From Frigidibacter albus (GTDB lineage: Bacteria > Pseudomonadota > Alphaproteobacteria > Rhodobacterales > Rhodobacteraceae), in NCBI RefSeq assembly GCF_009908165.1, contig NZ_JAAAUC010000005.1, positions 186,001 to 250,000 on the forward strand: DNA of 64,000 bases. Reading direction: 5' to 3'. The notes beneath the pieces are model-generated. The model did not search any database, was not told the origin of the DNA, and saw only the letters and a program-made list of their open reading frames with translations. The position numbers and the translations under genes are program-made. Each line of letters opens with the position of its first letter. Position 1 is the stretch's first letter. Shown here piece after piece: positions 46,167 to 54,544 of this stretch.

Positions 46167-47819
46167 TCAGCCCGTCGCCTGCGCCGCCTCCAGCGCCGCG
46201 TCGATATCCGGCAGGTAGCGCGCCAGCGGTTCGCGCACGCCTTGCGCCAGCAGTGCCCGCCGCACCTCGGCGCTGGTGCCGGTCAGATACAGCACCGCCC
46301 CGCGCCGGTGCAGCTTGTGCGCCAGCGTCTCGAAGGAATGGGCGCCGGAACTGTCCAGGAACGGCACCTCGGTGAAATCCACCACAAAGGCCCGGGGGCG
46401 CGCCGCGATCCGGTCCAGCACCGATCCCAGCGTTGCTGCCGCGCCAAAGAAGAAAGCCCCGTGCAGCCGGTAGACCACCACGCCCGGGTCATGGCTCTCC
46501 GTTCCGGCCTCGGGCCCGTGCGGCTCGATCCGCGCCGCCTCCGACATGCGGTGGATGAAGACAAGGCCGCCAAGCGCAAAGCCCACCACGATGCCTTCGG
46601 TCAGGTCGCGGAACACCACCAGCAGGAAGGTCACGATCACCACCGCCGCGTCGCCGCGGCTGGCGCGGACCAGCCCGGCAAACTCTTCCTTCTCGGCCAT
46701 GTTCCACGCGACGATGGCCAGCAGCCCCGCCAGTGCCGCCAGCGGGATATAGGCGGCCAGCGGCGCCGCCACGATCATGAAGGCCAGAAGGAACAGTGCG
46801 TGCAGCATCCCCGACACCGGCCCCCGGCTGCCCGACCGCACGTTGGTCGCGGTGCGTGCAATGGTCCCGGTCACGCAGAAGCCGCCGAACAGCGCCGAGC
46901 CGATATTGGCCACGCCCTGCGCCACCAGCTCGCCGTTGGAGCGGTGCTGGCGCCCGCTCATCCCGTCGGCCACCACTGCCGACAGCAGCGATTCGATCGC
47001 CCCCAGCAGCGCGAAGCTGGCCGCATAGGGCAGCGCCGCCAACAACGCATCGCCCGACAGGTCGGGCAAGCTTGGCACCGGCAGCACCCGCGGCAGCGCG
47101 CCAAACCGGCTGCCGATGGTCTCGACCGGCAGCCCCATAACCGCCGCCAGCACCGAGGCCGCCACGATCCCGATCAGCAGGCTCGGCCAGCGGGGCCGCC
47201 AGCGCTTGACCGTCTCGATCAGCGCGATGGTCCCGGCCGCCAGCGCCAGCGCGGCAACCGAGAACGTCCCCCGCGCCGCCCACAGCGCCTCGATCTTGTG
47301 GACAATCTCCGCCGGCTCCGGCCCGCCAAGCGTCAGCCCCAGCAGATCCTTGATCTGGCTGGCAAAGATGATCACCGCAATCCCGGCGGTAAAGCCCACC
47401 GTCACCGGATAGGGGATGAACTTGATGTAGCTTCCCAGCCGCAGCGCCCCCGCCGCCATCAGCACGAACCCTGAAAGGAACGTCGCCAGCAGCAGCCCGC
47501 CCACGCCGATATCGGCCACGCAGGCCGCCACCAGCACGATGAATGCCCCCGCCGGCCCGCCGATCTGGAACCGGCTGCCCCCCAGCAGCGACACCAGGAA
47601 CCCGCCGACAATCGCGGTATAAAGCCCCCGCTCCGGCCCGACCCCGCTGGCAATCGCAATCGCCATCGACAGCGGCAGCGCCACGATCGCCACCGTCAGC
47701 CCCGCCAGCGCATCGGCCTTCAGCGCGCCGGGCCCATAGCCCTCGCGCAGCACCGTCACCAGTTTCGGCAGATACTGTTCGCTGAAGGATGCGGCTTTGC
47801 GCCGGCTTGCCTCGTCCAT
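46167..47819 (-). CDS. SulP-family anion transporter with STAS domain
   Basis: The 550-residue protein has about 11-12 transmembrane helices of the SulP/SLC26 fold, with the signature GPERGLYTAIVGGFLVSLLGGSRFQIGGPAGAFIVLVAACV near residues 60-100. A cytoplasmic STAS domain (about 440-550) contains LDSSGAHSFETLAHKLHRRGAVLYLTG. Substrates in the family include sulfate, bicarbonate and dicarboxylates; context does not decide. It ends before the acs regulatory region and is divergent from the HugZ-like gene. Confidence 0.93.
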   Translation of the reverse strand: MDEASRRKAASFSEQYLPKLVTVLREGYGPGALKADALAGLTVAIVALPLSMAIAIASGVGPERGLYTAIVGGFLVSLLGGSRFQIGGPAGAFIVLVAACVADIGVGGLLLATFLSGFVLMAAGALRLGSYIKFIPYPVTVGFTAGIAVIIFASQIKDLLGLTLGGPEPAEIVHKIEALWAARGTFSVAALALAAGTIALIETVKRWRPRWPSLLIGIVAASVLAAVMGLPVETIGSRFGALPRVLPVPSLPDLSGDALLAALPYAASFALLGAIESLLSAVVADGMSGRQHRSNGELVAQGVANIGSALFGGFCVTGTIARTATNVRSGSRGPVSGMLHALFLLAFMIVAAPLAAYIPLAALAGLLAIVAWNMAEKEEFAGLVRASRGDAAVVIVTFLLVVFRDLTEGIVVGFALGGLVFIHRMSEAARIEPHGPEAGTESHDPGVVVYRLHGAFFFGAAATLGSVLDRIAARPRAFVVDFTEVPFLDSSGAHSFETLAHKLHRRGAVLYLTGTSAEVRRALLAQGVREPLARYLPDIDAALEAAQATG

Positions 47820-47921
47820 CTATGCACGCTAGCCAGAGAAGCCGCAAAATGCGGTTGAAATCAAAGCCAGACTGTCCGCCGCCGCCGTGACTTGTCAAGC
47901 CGCACCCGCAAAGGACAAAGC

Positions 47922-48407
47922 ATGGACGAGCCCTCCCCCATCCGCCCGACCGATCACGAGGCCCGCGCCCTCGCCCGCAGCCTCATCACCACCGCCCGCT
48001 TCGCCGCCCTCGCGGTGCTGACCCCCGGCAGCGGAGCCCCAGCCGTCACCCGCATCGCGCTCGGGCTCGACGCCGCCGGCCTGCCGCTGACGCTGATCTC
48101 CTCCCTCTCCGCCCACACCAAGGCGCTCCAAGCCTCCCCCCGCGCCGGCCTGTTGGTGGGCGAGCCCGGCCCGAAAGGCGACCCCCTCACCCACCCGCGC
48201 CTCTCGCTCGACACGCTGGCCGAGTTCGTGGACCGTACCAGCCCCGACCACGCCGCCCTGCGCACCCTCTGGCTCGCCAGCCACCCCAAATCCAAACTCT
48301 ACATCGACTTCGCCGATTTCAGCTTCGTCCGCCTGCGCCCCCTCGGCGCCGCCCTCAACGGCGGCTTCGGCCGGGCCTTCGTGCTGGCGCCCGAAGACCT
48401 CGCCTAA
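47922..48407 (+). CDS. HugZ/pyridoxamine-phosphate-oxidase-like flavin or haem protein
   Basis: The 161-residue product has the split-barrel fold of pyridoxamine 5'-phosphate oxidase relatives. It reads AALAVLTPGSGAPAVTRIALGLDAAGLPLTLISSLSAHTKALQASPRAGLLVGEPGPKGDPLTHPRLSLD, then YIDFADFSFVRLRPLGAALNGGFGRA. Close relatives are annotated as HugZ-type haem-utilisation or general stress flavoproteins; the substrate is uncertain. AAGGAC lies upstream of the ATG. A bidirectional hairpin follows the stop. Confidence 0.82.
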   Translation: MDEPSPIRPTDHEARALARSLITTARFAALAVLTPGSGAPAVTRIALGLDAAGLPLTLISSLSAHTKALQASPRAGLLVGEPGPKGDPLTHPRLSLDTLAEFVDRTSPDHAALRTLWLASHPKSKLYIDFADFSFVRLRPLGAALNGGFGRAFVLAPEDLA

Positions 48408-48412
48408 CGGCA

Positions 48413-48438
48413 AAGGGCGGCGCCGCAGCACCGCCCTT
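48413..48438. terminator. bidirectional hairpin between convergent genes
   Basis: Arms 48413-48423 (AAGGGCGGCGC) and 48428-48438 pair over 11 positions with one mismatch, enclosing a four-base loop. It lies between the stops of the HugZ-like and beta-helix genes. A long T run is missing on both sides, so termination is likely but not certain. Confidence 0.6.
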
Positions 48439-48460
48439 CCCCCGTCAGTTCGGCCGTCCT

Positions 48461-50755
48461 TCAGTTCGGGTTATCCACCCGCACCTTCAGCTGCATCCGT
48501 CCCTTGCAGGCCGTCGACCAGTTCACCCGCACCTCCTGCTTGGCGCTCCCCTGCTCCACCTGCACAAAGGGCATCTCGCTCACCCGCGCCCCGCTCGCCG
48601 TGGTGATCATCCCCTCGGCCACCACGCTCTCGACGTTCCGCACCCAGCCTCCGAACGGCAGGAACGCCCCCGGCGTCACCGTCCAGGTCGCGGCCTCGGT
48701 CGCCTGATCGTGCTGCAGGAACACCGGCGAGGCGGTAACCTGATCCACCGCGGTAAAGGTGTTGTTCTCGATGATCACGTTGCGCATCCGCGCCATGTCG
48801 AGCCCGCCAAAGGTGGTATCCACCCCCTCCACCCGGGTGATCGGCCCGTTCAGCGTCTTGAACACATTGCCCGTCATCGTCAGGCCCTGCACGAAATGCC
48901 CGGTGCCATAGGGCTTGATCACCAGCCAGTTGAACCACGGCGCCACATCATTGGCGGTAAAGATGTTGCCGGTGATGGTCAGCCCGCCGAAGGAATACTG
49001 GTTGGCGAAATTCGGCGTCGCCTCGTATTCGTTGGTCCATTCGATCACCGAGTTGTCGATGTAGTTCCCCACGATCAGCATCTTCAGGTTGGTCTCGGCC
49101 AGCACCAGCCCGGCCACCCGCAGCCCCGCCGTCTCCTCGTCGCCCTGGAACCAGTGGTTGCCCTGCAGGATATGGCCATTGCCCGCCGCCACCAGGAAAT
49201 GCCGGAACCGCACCACCCGGTTGTCGCGGATCTTGCAGTCATTGGCATTGACGTTCACGGCAATGCTGGTGCGGTCCTGCGCCCGCAGCGGCATCTCGTT
49301 CGAAAGCAGTTGGCAACGGTCGATGAACAGCGACTGGCAGGCCGTCCCGATCGAGGTGATGCCCCGGTCCCGCGGCCGCGCCACCGAACAATCGCGCAGC
49401 TGGAAGGTGTCGCCGGTCTGCGCCAGCATGATGCAGCTGGCATGGCCGTTGCACAGGAACTCCACGTCATCGATGTTGAACCGGCTCAGCTGCGCGAAGC
49501 CCGAAAAATCGAGGATGTACTTGAAGCGGGTGAAGGTGAAGACCTGCGTCCCCGACCCGCCATACAGCGGCTGGCTCAGCGTCAGCGTGCCCGCGCCCAC
49601 ATTCTTCGCCGCCACATAGATCTCGCGCCCCACCCCGTTGCCGGTGACCCGCGCGCCCACCGGCACATTGGCGATATCGGCCACCGCGGTCAGCATCTTC
49701 GAATTGGTGCTGGAATAGGTCGCCTGGCTCGTCACCACCGTCGGCGCCCAGGCAGGCCCCTCCACCACGCTGAACTGCCCGTTGCGCAGCACCCGGCGCA
49801 CGGTGAAGTTGTCCTTGTTGCCGACCGCAGCCGCCATATCGATCGGCTCCGAAACCTCGACCCGCCGCCCGCGCATGTCCAGCGAGTCATGGTCGGTGAA
49901 GTTCAGCAGCGCCTGAAACGCCTTCTTGAACCCCAGCACCTCATCGCCGCCAAAGGCGTCGATATAGGTCGGCAGATCGAAGTTGTAGGCCAGCTGCAGC
50001 CGGGCATTGTCCGGCATCGTCACTTGCCCCTCAAAGCGGATCGGCGAATTGATGGTCACCGTCGAGGCGAGGTAATAGGTCCCCTCCGGCACCAGCACCG
50101 TGCGCCCCGCTGCCGCCGCATCCGCCGCGGCAAAGGCCGGCTGGTCATTGCTGACCCCGTCGCCCCTGGCGCCATAGTCGCGCACATCGATCACCGCGAT
50201 CATGTCGCGCAGGAAGGCCCCGGTGATGTCCTCGATCTCGAGATCGTCGATCCGCACCACACCGCCATTGCTGCCGGTCAGGTCCAGCCCGAAATGGCCA
50301 TACAGCGGCGCCGTGCCCCAGGCCATGTCCACCCCGCCCCGGCTGCCCGACCCGACGATGGCCTGCACCGTCACCACCTCGCCATAGCTCGTCAGCGCCA
50401 CCGCGGGCGCCGTCTCCACCAGCCCGTTCACATGCACCTCGCCCGCGCCCATCGCCCAGCCGGCAATGCGAATCGAAGGCAGGTTGCCGCTGATCGCCTT
50501 CACCCGCGCCGTGATGCGAAGATAGCATCCCGGCAGCAGCGGCGTCTGGCCCATGAAGCGCAGCTTCTGCGTCGACGCGGTTTTCAGAAGTTCCAGACAA
50601 TTCCCGAAATCCTGATCTGCCGGCACGATGGCGGCATTGCTTGCCCCCGCATAGGTGGCCGATCCGGCGGTGCCATTCTCGCTCGACCAGACGCCCAGCC
50701 CCGCCTCGAATGCGGGCGGCATCAGCAGCAGCCCGTCGGTGATCGCCTTGTTCAT
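48461..50755 (-). CDS. right-handed beta-helix protein (GH28/pectate-lyase-like)
   Basis: The 764-residue protein starts MNKAITDGLLLMPPAFEAGLGVWSSENGT and has an N-terminal carbohydrate-binding-like domain (1-175). A pectate-lyase-3 type entry motif follows, DVRDYGARGDGVSNDQPAFAAADAAAAGRTVLVPEGTYYL (about 192-232), then a long parallel beta-helix with NxFxGN-like repeats (GGLTITGNIFTANDV, MTGNVFKTLNG, IIENNTFTAVDQV). There is no signal peptide, so it is either cytoplasmic or exported by a non-Sec route. AGGGG precedes the ATG by eight bases. It resembles proteins found across Rhodobacteraceae; whether it degrades or binds polysaccharide is unknown. Confidence 0.85.
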   Translation of the reverse strand: MNKAITDGLLLMPPAFEAGLGVWSSENGTAGSATYAGASNAAIVPADQDFGNCLELLKTASTQKLRFMGQTPLLPGCYLRITARVKAISGNLPSIRIAGWAMGAGEVHVNGLVETAPAVALTSYGEVVTVQAIVGSGSRGGVDMAWGTAPLYGHFGLDLTGSNGGVVRIDDLEIEDITGAFLRDMIAVIDVRDYGARGDGVSNDQPAFAAADAAAAGRTVLVPEGTYYLASTVTINSPIRFEGQVTMPDNARLQLAYNFDLPTYIDAFGGDEVLGFKKAFQALLNFTDHDSLDMRGRRVEVSEPIDMAAAVGNKDNFTVRRVLRNGQFSVVEGPAWAPTVVTSQATYSSTNSKMLTAVADIANVPVGARVTGNGVGREIYVAAKNVGAGTLTLSQPLYGGSGTQVFTFTRFKYILDFSGFAQLSRFNIDDVEFLCNGHASCIMLAQTGDTFQLRDCSVARPRDRGITSIGTACQSLFIDRCQLLSNEMPLRAQDRTSIAVNVNANDCKIRDNRVVRFRHFLVAAGNGHILQGNHWFQGDEETAGLRVAGLVLAETNLKMLIVGNYIDNSVIEWTNEYEATPNFANQYSFGGLTITGNIFTANDVAPWFNWLVIKPYGTGHFVQGLTMTGNVFKTLNGPITRVEGVDTTFGGLDMARMRNVIIENNTFTAVDQVTASPVFLQHDQATEAATWTVTPGAFLPFGGWVRNVESVVAEGMITTASGARVSEMPFVQVEQGSAKQEVRVNWSTACKGRMQLKVRVDNPN

Positions 50756-50940
50756 GCAACAACCCCTGTCCTTGACCCCGCGCCCGGGAACCCCTTTCGA
50801 CCTTCCGGGCAAGCCGGTGCTGGCGGCTGTCGCCGCACATACCCGCACTCACTTTCGGAAAGTCGCAGGGCTCATCCGCCCCGACGCAGACAGGGATAGG
50901 GGCAAAGGGTTAAGGGCCGTTAACCGGAGCGCGCGCTGCC

Positions 50941-51357
50941 TCAGGCGCCAGTCTCGCCTTCCACCGGAAACACCCCGTTGATCCGCCAGACGCCGCCGCT
51001 CTCGGTCATCTCGTAATCGAACAGATGTAGCGCCCCGCCCGAATCCTTCAGCAATATCCGCTGCATGGGCAGCCCGCGCTCCTGCCGCAACCCAAGGAAA
51101 CGCACATCACCGGGTTGCCAGATCATCGGGTATTGCCCCGACACCATCCGCTCGAACCCGTCCACTCCGCCGAACATCCGCTGGATCATCGGCGAGGCAT
51201 GCGAGAACGCCGCCCCGGTATCCCCGGCCCGAAACGCCTGCATCTGCGCCTCGATCACGGCGCGGATGCCGGCATCGGCGGTCACGGTGGTTTCCTGCGC
51301 CGCGGCGGGCGCCCAGCAAAACAAGGCAAGTCCAAAGGCAAGAACGGTGCAGCGCAT
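50941..51357 (-). CDS. DUF4864 secreted protein
   Basis: The 138-residue precursor has a signal peptide (MRCTVLAFGLALFCWAPAAAQ, cleavage about residue 20) and a DUF4864 domain: IRAVIEAQMQAFRAGDTGAAFSHASPMIQRMFGGVDGFERMV then YEMTESGGVWRINGVF. The fold is NTF2-like; function is unknown. AAAGGAC lies upstream of its ATG. The gene stands alone between intergenic gaps of 152 and 185 bases. Confidence 0.87.
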   Translation of the reverse strand: MRCTVLAFGLALFCWAPAAAQETTVTADAGIRAVIEAQMQAFRAGDTGAAFSHASPMIQRMFGGVDGFERMVSGQYPMIWQPGDVRFLGLRQERGLPMQRILLKDSGGALHLFDYEMTESGGVWRINGVFPVEGETGA

Positions 51358-51509
51358 GTCACGGTCCTTTCACGGGGCAATGGGAACGATACGCAAATCG
51401 ACCGCGTTTGGTTCATCGACGCGGCAAATAATCCCGCAGCCTGCCCCTCGTTTGCCCGATATGCTTCCCGCGCCGGGTGCGCTAGCCTGCCCGCCAAAAG
51501 GAACCCGCC

Positions 51510-52397
51510 ATGGCCTATGCCTTCGACCTCGCCGATCTCGACACCGCCGCCGCCGTGCGCCGCATCGCCGCCGAGGAACTCACGGCCGCGCTGTCGGAAA
51601 TGGACGATCCCGCGATCCCCGAGGCAAAGCTGGTCCACGGCCTGCGCAAGCATGTGAAGATGATCCGCGGGCTGATCCGCCTCGTGCGCCCCAACTTTCC
51701 CGGCTATGACCTCGAAAACGCCGCACTGCGCGACGCCGCCCGCGGCATTTCCGGCCTGCGCGACGCCGAGGTGCTGCGCGCCACGCTCGAGCGCATCGCC
51801 GCCAAGGCCCCGCCCGAGGCCGCGGACGCGCTGGACCACCTCCGCGCCGCCCTCGCCAGCCACCAGGAAGACACCCGCGACGATGGCGCCGCCGAGGCGC
51901 TGGCGGCCTTCCGGTTGGCGGTTCAGGAGTCGCTGCTGCGGGTACCGGATTGGAAGTTACGGGGCAAAGCTCTCAATCTGCTTGAAGATGGCCTCGCAAC
52001 CACTTGGGAAAAGGCCAAGAAACGCCAGAAGCAGGCGCTTCGAGCCCCCGGCGCCGAAACCATCCACGATTGGCGCAAACGGGTAAAAGATCATTGGTAT
52101 CAATCACGTCTGCTGATCCCGATCTGGCCCGAGATGATGCAACCGCATGTCGCCACCGCCGACGACATCGGCGAATGGCTGGGCGAGCATCACGACATCG
52201 CCGTGTTCCTTGACCGGCTGGATGGCGAGGCGCTGTCGACCTCCGACCATGAAACGCTGTCAGCCCTCGCCCGCAAGCGTCAGGAAAAGCTGGAGAAAAA
52301 GGCGCATGCCGCCGCCACGCGCCTCTTCGCCGGTACCGACCGCGCCCTTCTCGACCGCTGGGGCAGCTGGTGGAAAGTCTGGCAGGCCAGTCGTTAA
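51510..52397 (+). CDS. CHAD-domain protein
   Basis: The 295-residue protein is a CHAD domain (conserved histidine alpha-helical domain), a family that binds polyphosphate. It has two similar helical halves with histidines in [20 protein letters not shown] and [20 protein letters not shown], plus [12 protein letters not shown]. The middle (about bases 51935-52110) is less GC-rich than the flanks. AAGGA lies upstream of the ATG. It converges with lysS, overlapping by four bases. No CYTH domain is attached. Confidence 0.92.
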   Translation: MAYAFDLADLDTAAAVRRIAAEELTAALSEMDDPAIPEAKLVHGLRKHVKMIRGLIRLVRPNFPGYDLENAALRDAARGISGLRDAEVLRATLERIAAKAPPEAADALDHLRAALASHQEDTRDDGAAEALAAFRLAVQESLLRVPDWKLRGKALNLLEDGLATTWEKAKKRQKQALRAPGAETIHDWRKRVKDHWYQSRLLIPIWPEMMQPHVATADDIGEWLGEHHDIAVFLDRLDGEALSTSDHETLSALARKRQEKLEKKAHAAATRLFAGTDRALLDRWGSWWKVWQASR

Positions 52398-53971
52398 CCC
52401 AGCTCGCCCGCCAGCCCCCTGCCGATCAGCGCGATGGTTTCTTCAACGCCATAGAGCGCGATGAACCCGCCAAAGCGCGGCCCTTGGCTCGCGCCCAGAA
52501 GCACCTCGTAAAGCGCGGTGAACCAGTCGCGCAGCGGCTCGAACCCGTGGTCCTTTCCGACAGCGAAAACAAGGCTTTGCAAGGCTTCCGCGTCCAGCCC
52601 GCCCTGCCAGTCCCCCAGCCGCGCCGCCAGATCCTGCATCGCCGCCCGCTCCACTTCCGTCGGCGCGCGGAACACCCGCGTCGGCGCCACGAAGTCGCGG
52701 AAGTAGCTCAGCGCATAGCCCGCCGCCGCATCCAGATCGGGGTTCGCCTCTGCCGACGCCTCAGGCGCATAGCGTTGGATGAAGCCCCACAGCCCCGCCT
52801 TGTCCTTCGCCCCCGCCACGCTGGCCAGGTTCAGCAGCATGGCGAACGGCACCACCATATGGCTTTCGGGCGGGTTGCCGCCGTGGATATGCCAGACCGG
52901 ATTGGCCAGCTGCGCCGCGGCGTCCTGCGTCGGATAGGCCTTGAGCTGCTGGTGATACTCGTCCACCGCCTTCGGAATCACGTCGAAATACATGCGCTTT
53001 GCCGTCTTCGGCTTCTGGTACATGTAGTAGCCAAGGCTCTCGGTCGCGGCATAGGTCAGCCATTCGTCGATGGTCAGACCGTTGCCCTTGGATTTTGAAA
53101 TCTTCTGGCCGTTCTCATCAAGGAACAGCTCATAGGTGAAATGCTCCGGCGCGCGGCCCCCAAGCACCCGGCAGATCCCGTCATAGATCGGGGTGTTGGT
53201 GCTGTGATCCTTGCCATACATCTCGAAATCGACATCCAACGCCGCCCAGCGCATTCCGAAATCGGGCTTCCACTGCAATTTGACGTTGCCGCCCGTCACC
53301 GGCAGCGTCCATTCACGCCCGGTCTCATCATCGAAGGTGATCGTGCCCTCGCGCGCATCGACGTTCTTCATCGGCACATAGAGCACCCGGCCCGTCTCGG
53401 GATGGATCGGCAGGAAGCACGAATAGGTCTGCTGGCGTTCTTCGCGCAAGCTGGCCAGCATGATCTCCATGATCGCGTCATAGCGCTCGCAGCACATCTG
53501 CAGCATGTGGTCGAACTTGCCGGCCTTGTAATACTCGGTCGCGCTGGCGAACTCGTAGTCGAACCCGAACGTGTCGAGGAACCGCCGCAGCATGGCGTTG
53601 TTATGGTCGCCAAAGCTCGGATACTCGCCAAACGGGTCCGGCACCGCGGTCAGCGGGCGCTGCAGATGCTCGCGCAGCATGTCGCCGTCCGGCACGTTCT
53701 CCGGCACCTTGCGCATTCCGTCCATATCGTCGGAGAAACACAGCAGCCGCGTCGGGATGTCGGAAATGATCTCGAACGCGCGGCGGATCATCGTCGTGCG
53801 CTGAACCTCGCCGAAGGTGCCGATATGCGGCAGGCCCGAGGGGCCATAGCCGGTCTCGAACAGCACATGGCCCTTTTCCGGTGCCTTCTTTTCATACCGT
53901 TTCAGCACGCGGCGCGCTTCCTCGAAAGGCCAGGCTTTGGAGTTCATGGCGGCATCGCGCAACGTCGTCAT
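52394..53971 (-). CDS. lysS: class I lysyl-tRNA synthetase
   Basis: The 525-residue enzyme is the class I (Rossmann-fold) LysRS, typical of archaea and some alphaproteobacteria, not the class II form of most bacteria. It shows the HIGH-like motif [25 protein letters not shown] and KISKSKGN in place of KMSKS, plus a helical C-terminal anticodon domain. The start at 53971 ([16 protein letters not shown]) is chosen because the upstream frame has no family character. No class II lysS is seen here. It is divergent from terB. Confidence 0.95.
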   Translation of the reverse strand: MTTLRDAAMNSKAWPFEEARRVLKRYEKKAPEKGHVLFETGYGPSGLPHIGTFGEVQRTTMIRRAFEIISDIPTRLLCFSDDMDGMRKVPENVPDGDMLREHLQRPLTAVPDPFGEYPSFGDHNNAMLRRFLDTFGFDYEFASATEYYKAGKFDHMLQMCCERYDAIMEIMLASLREERQQTYSCFLPIHPETGRVLYVPMKNVDAREGTITFDDETGREWTLPVTGGNVKLQWKPDFGMRWAALDVDFEMYGKDHSTNTPIYDGICRVLGGRAPEHFTYELFLDENGQKISKSKGNGLTIDEWLTYAATESLGYYMYQKPKTAKRMYFDVIPKAVDEYHQQLKAYPTQDAAAQLANPVWHIHGGNPPESHMVVPFAMLLNLASVAGAKDKAGLWGFIQRYAPEASAEANPDLDAAAGYALSYFRDFVAPTRVFRAPTEVERAAMQDLAARLGDWQGGLDAEALQSLVFAVGKDHGFEPLRDWFTALYEVLLGASQGPRFGGFIALYGVEETIALIGRGLAGELG

Positions 53972-54041
53972 TTTCGGTATACCTTCGTCAAAGGCGCGGC
54001 ACCCCTTGCGCCGCAATCGGGACTTCGACCTGCCCCACCTA

Positions 54042-54070
54042 TTGAACGGCCCCGCCATCGTCAATAATCT
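54042..54070 (+). promoter_or_regulatory. possible sigma-70-type promoter for terB
   Basis: TTGAAC at 54042-54047 and TAATCT at 54065-54070 are separated by 17 bases, in the 144-base gap between the divergent lysS and terB starts. The -35 is close to consensus; the -10 is weak. It would place transcription start about 40 bases before terB. Confidence 0.3.
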
Positions 54071-54115
54071 GCACAAGTGCCCCCTATATGGGCCACCCAT
54101 CACAGGACCATCCCA

Positions 54116-54538
54116 GTGAGCAAACCCCTGCCCTCGTTTTCCCCCCAGGACGCGCTGATCGCCGTCATGGTGGCGGTGTCGGTGTCGGACGAAACCATCC
54201 GCACCGCCGAGCTGCTGGCCATCGAGCGCATGGTGGACAGCCTGCCGGTCTTCGGCAATTACGACCCCGACCGCATCCGCGTAATCGCAGAGACGGTCTA
54301 TACGCTGATGGAAGAGGAGGACGGGCTCGATGCGCTGTTCGGCCTTGTCCGCGACGGGCTGACGGAGCGGCTACATGAGACCGCCTATGCACTGGCCTGC
54401 GATGTCGCGGCCTCGGACGTGAAGATTGGACAGGCCGAGTTGCGGTTGCTGGAGGAGCTGCGGCACGAGCTGAACATCGACCGCCTGCACGCCGCCGCCA
54501 TCGAGCGCGGCTCTCGCGCCCGCCACATGACGCTGTAG
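54116..54538 (+). CDS. TerB-like (tellurite resistance/DjlA N-terminal fold) protein
   Basis: The 140-residue protein matches the TerB family. It reads [110 protein letters not shown]. The acidic helices can bind divalent metal in the family. The GTG start at 54116 has AGGACC upstream. It ends in the expected RHMTL followed by TAG, and the next gene's P-loop follows in the same frame. Confidence 0.9.
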   Translation: MSKPLPSFSPQDALIAVMVAVSVSDETIRTAELLAIERMVDSLPVFGNYDPDRIRVIAETVYTLMEEEDGLDALFGLVRDGLTERLHETAYALACDVAASDVKIGQAELRLLEELRHELNIDRLHAAAIERGSRARHMTL

Positions 54539-54544
54539 GCGGCG

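Noticed and set aside
51935-52110. A lower-GC patch within the CHAD gene as horizontally acquired
   Set aside because: The shift is mild and short, and the Lys/Trp-rich protein sequence there can explain it without transfer.
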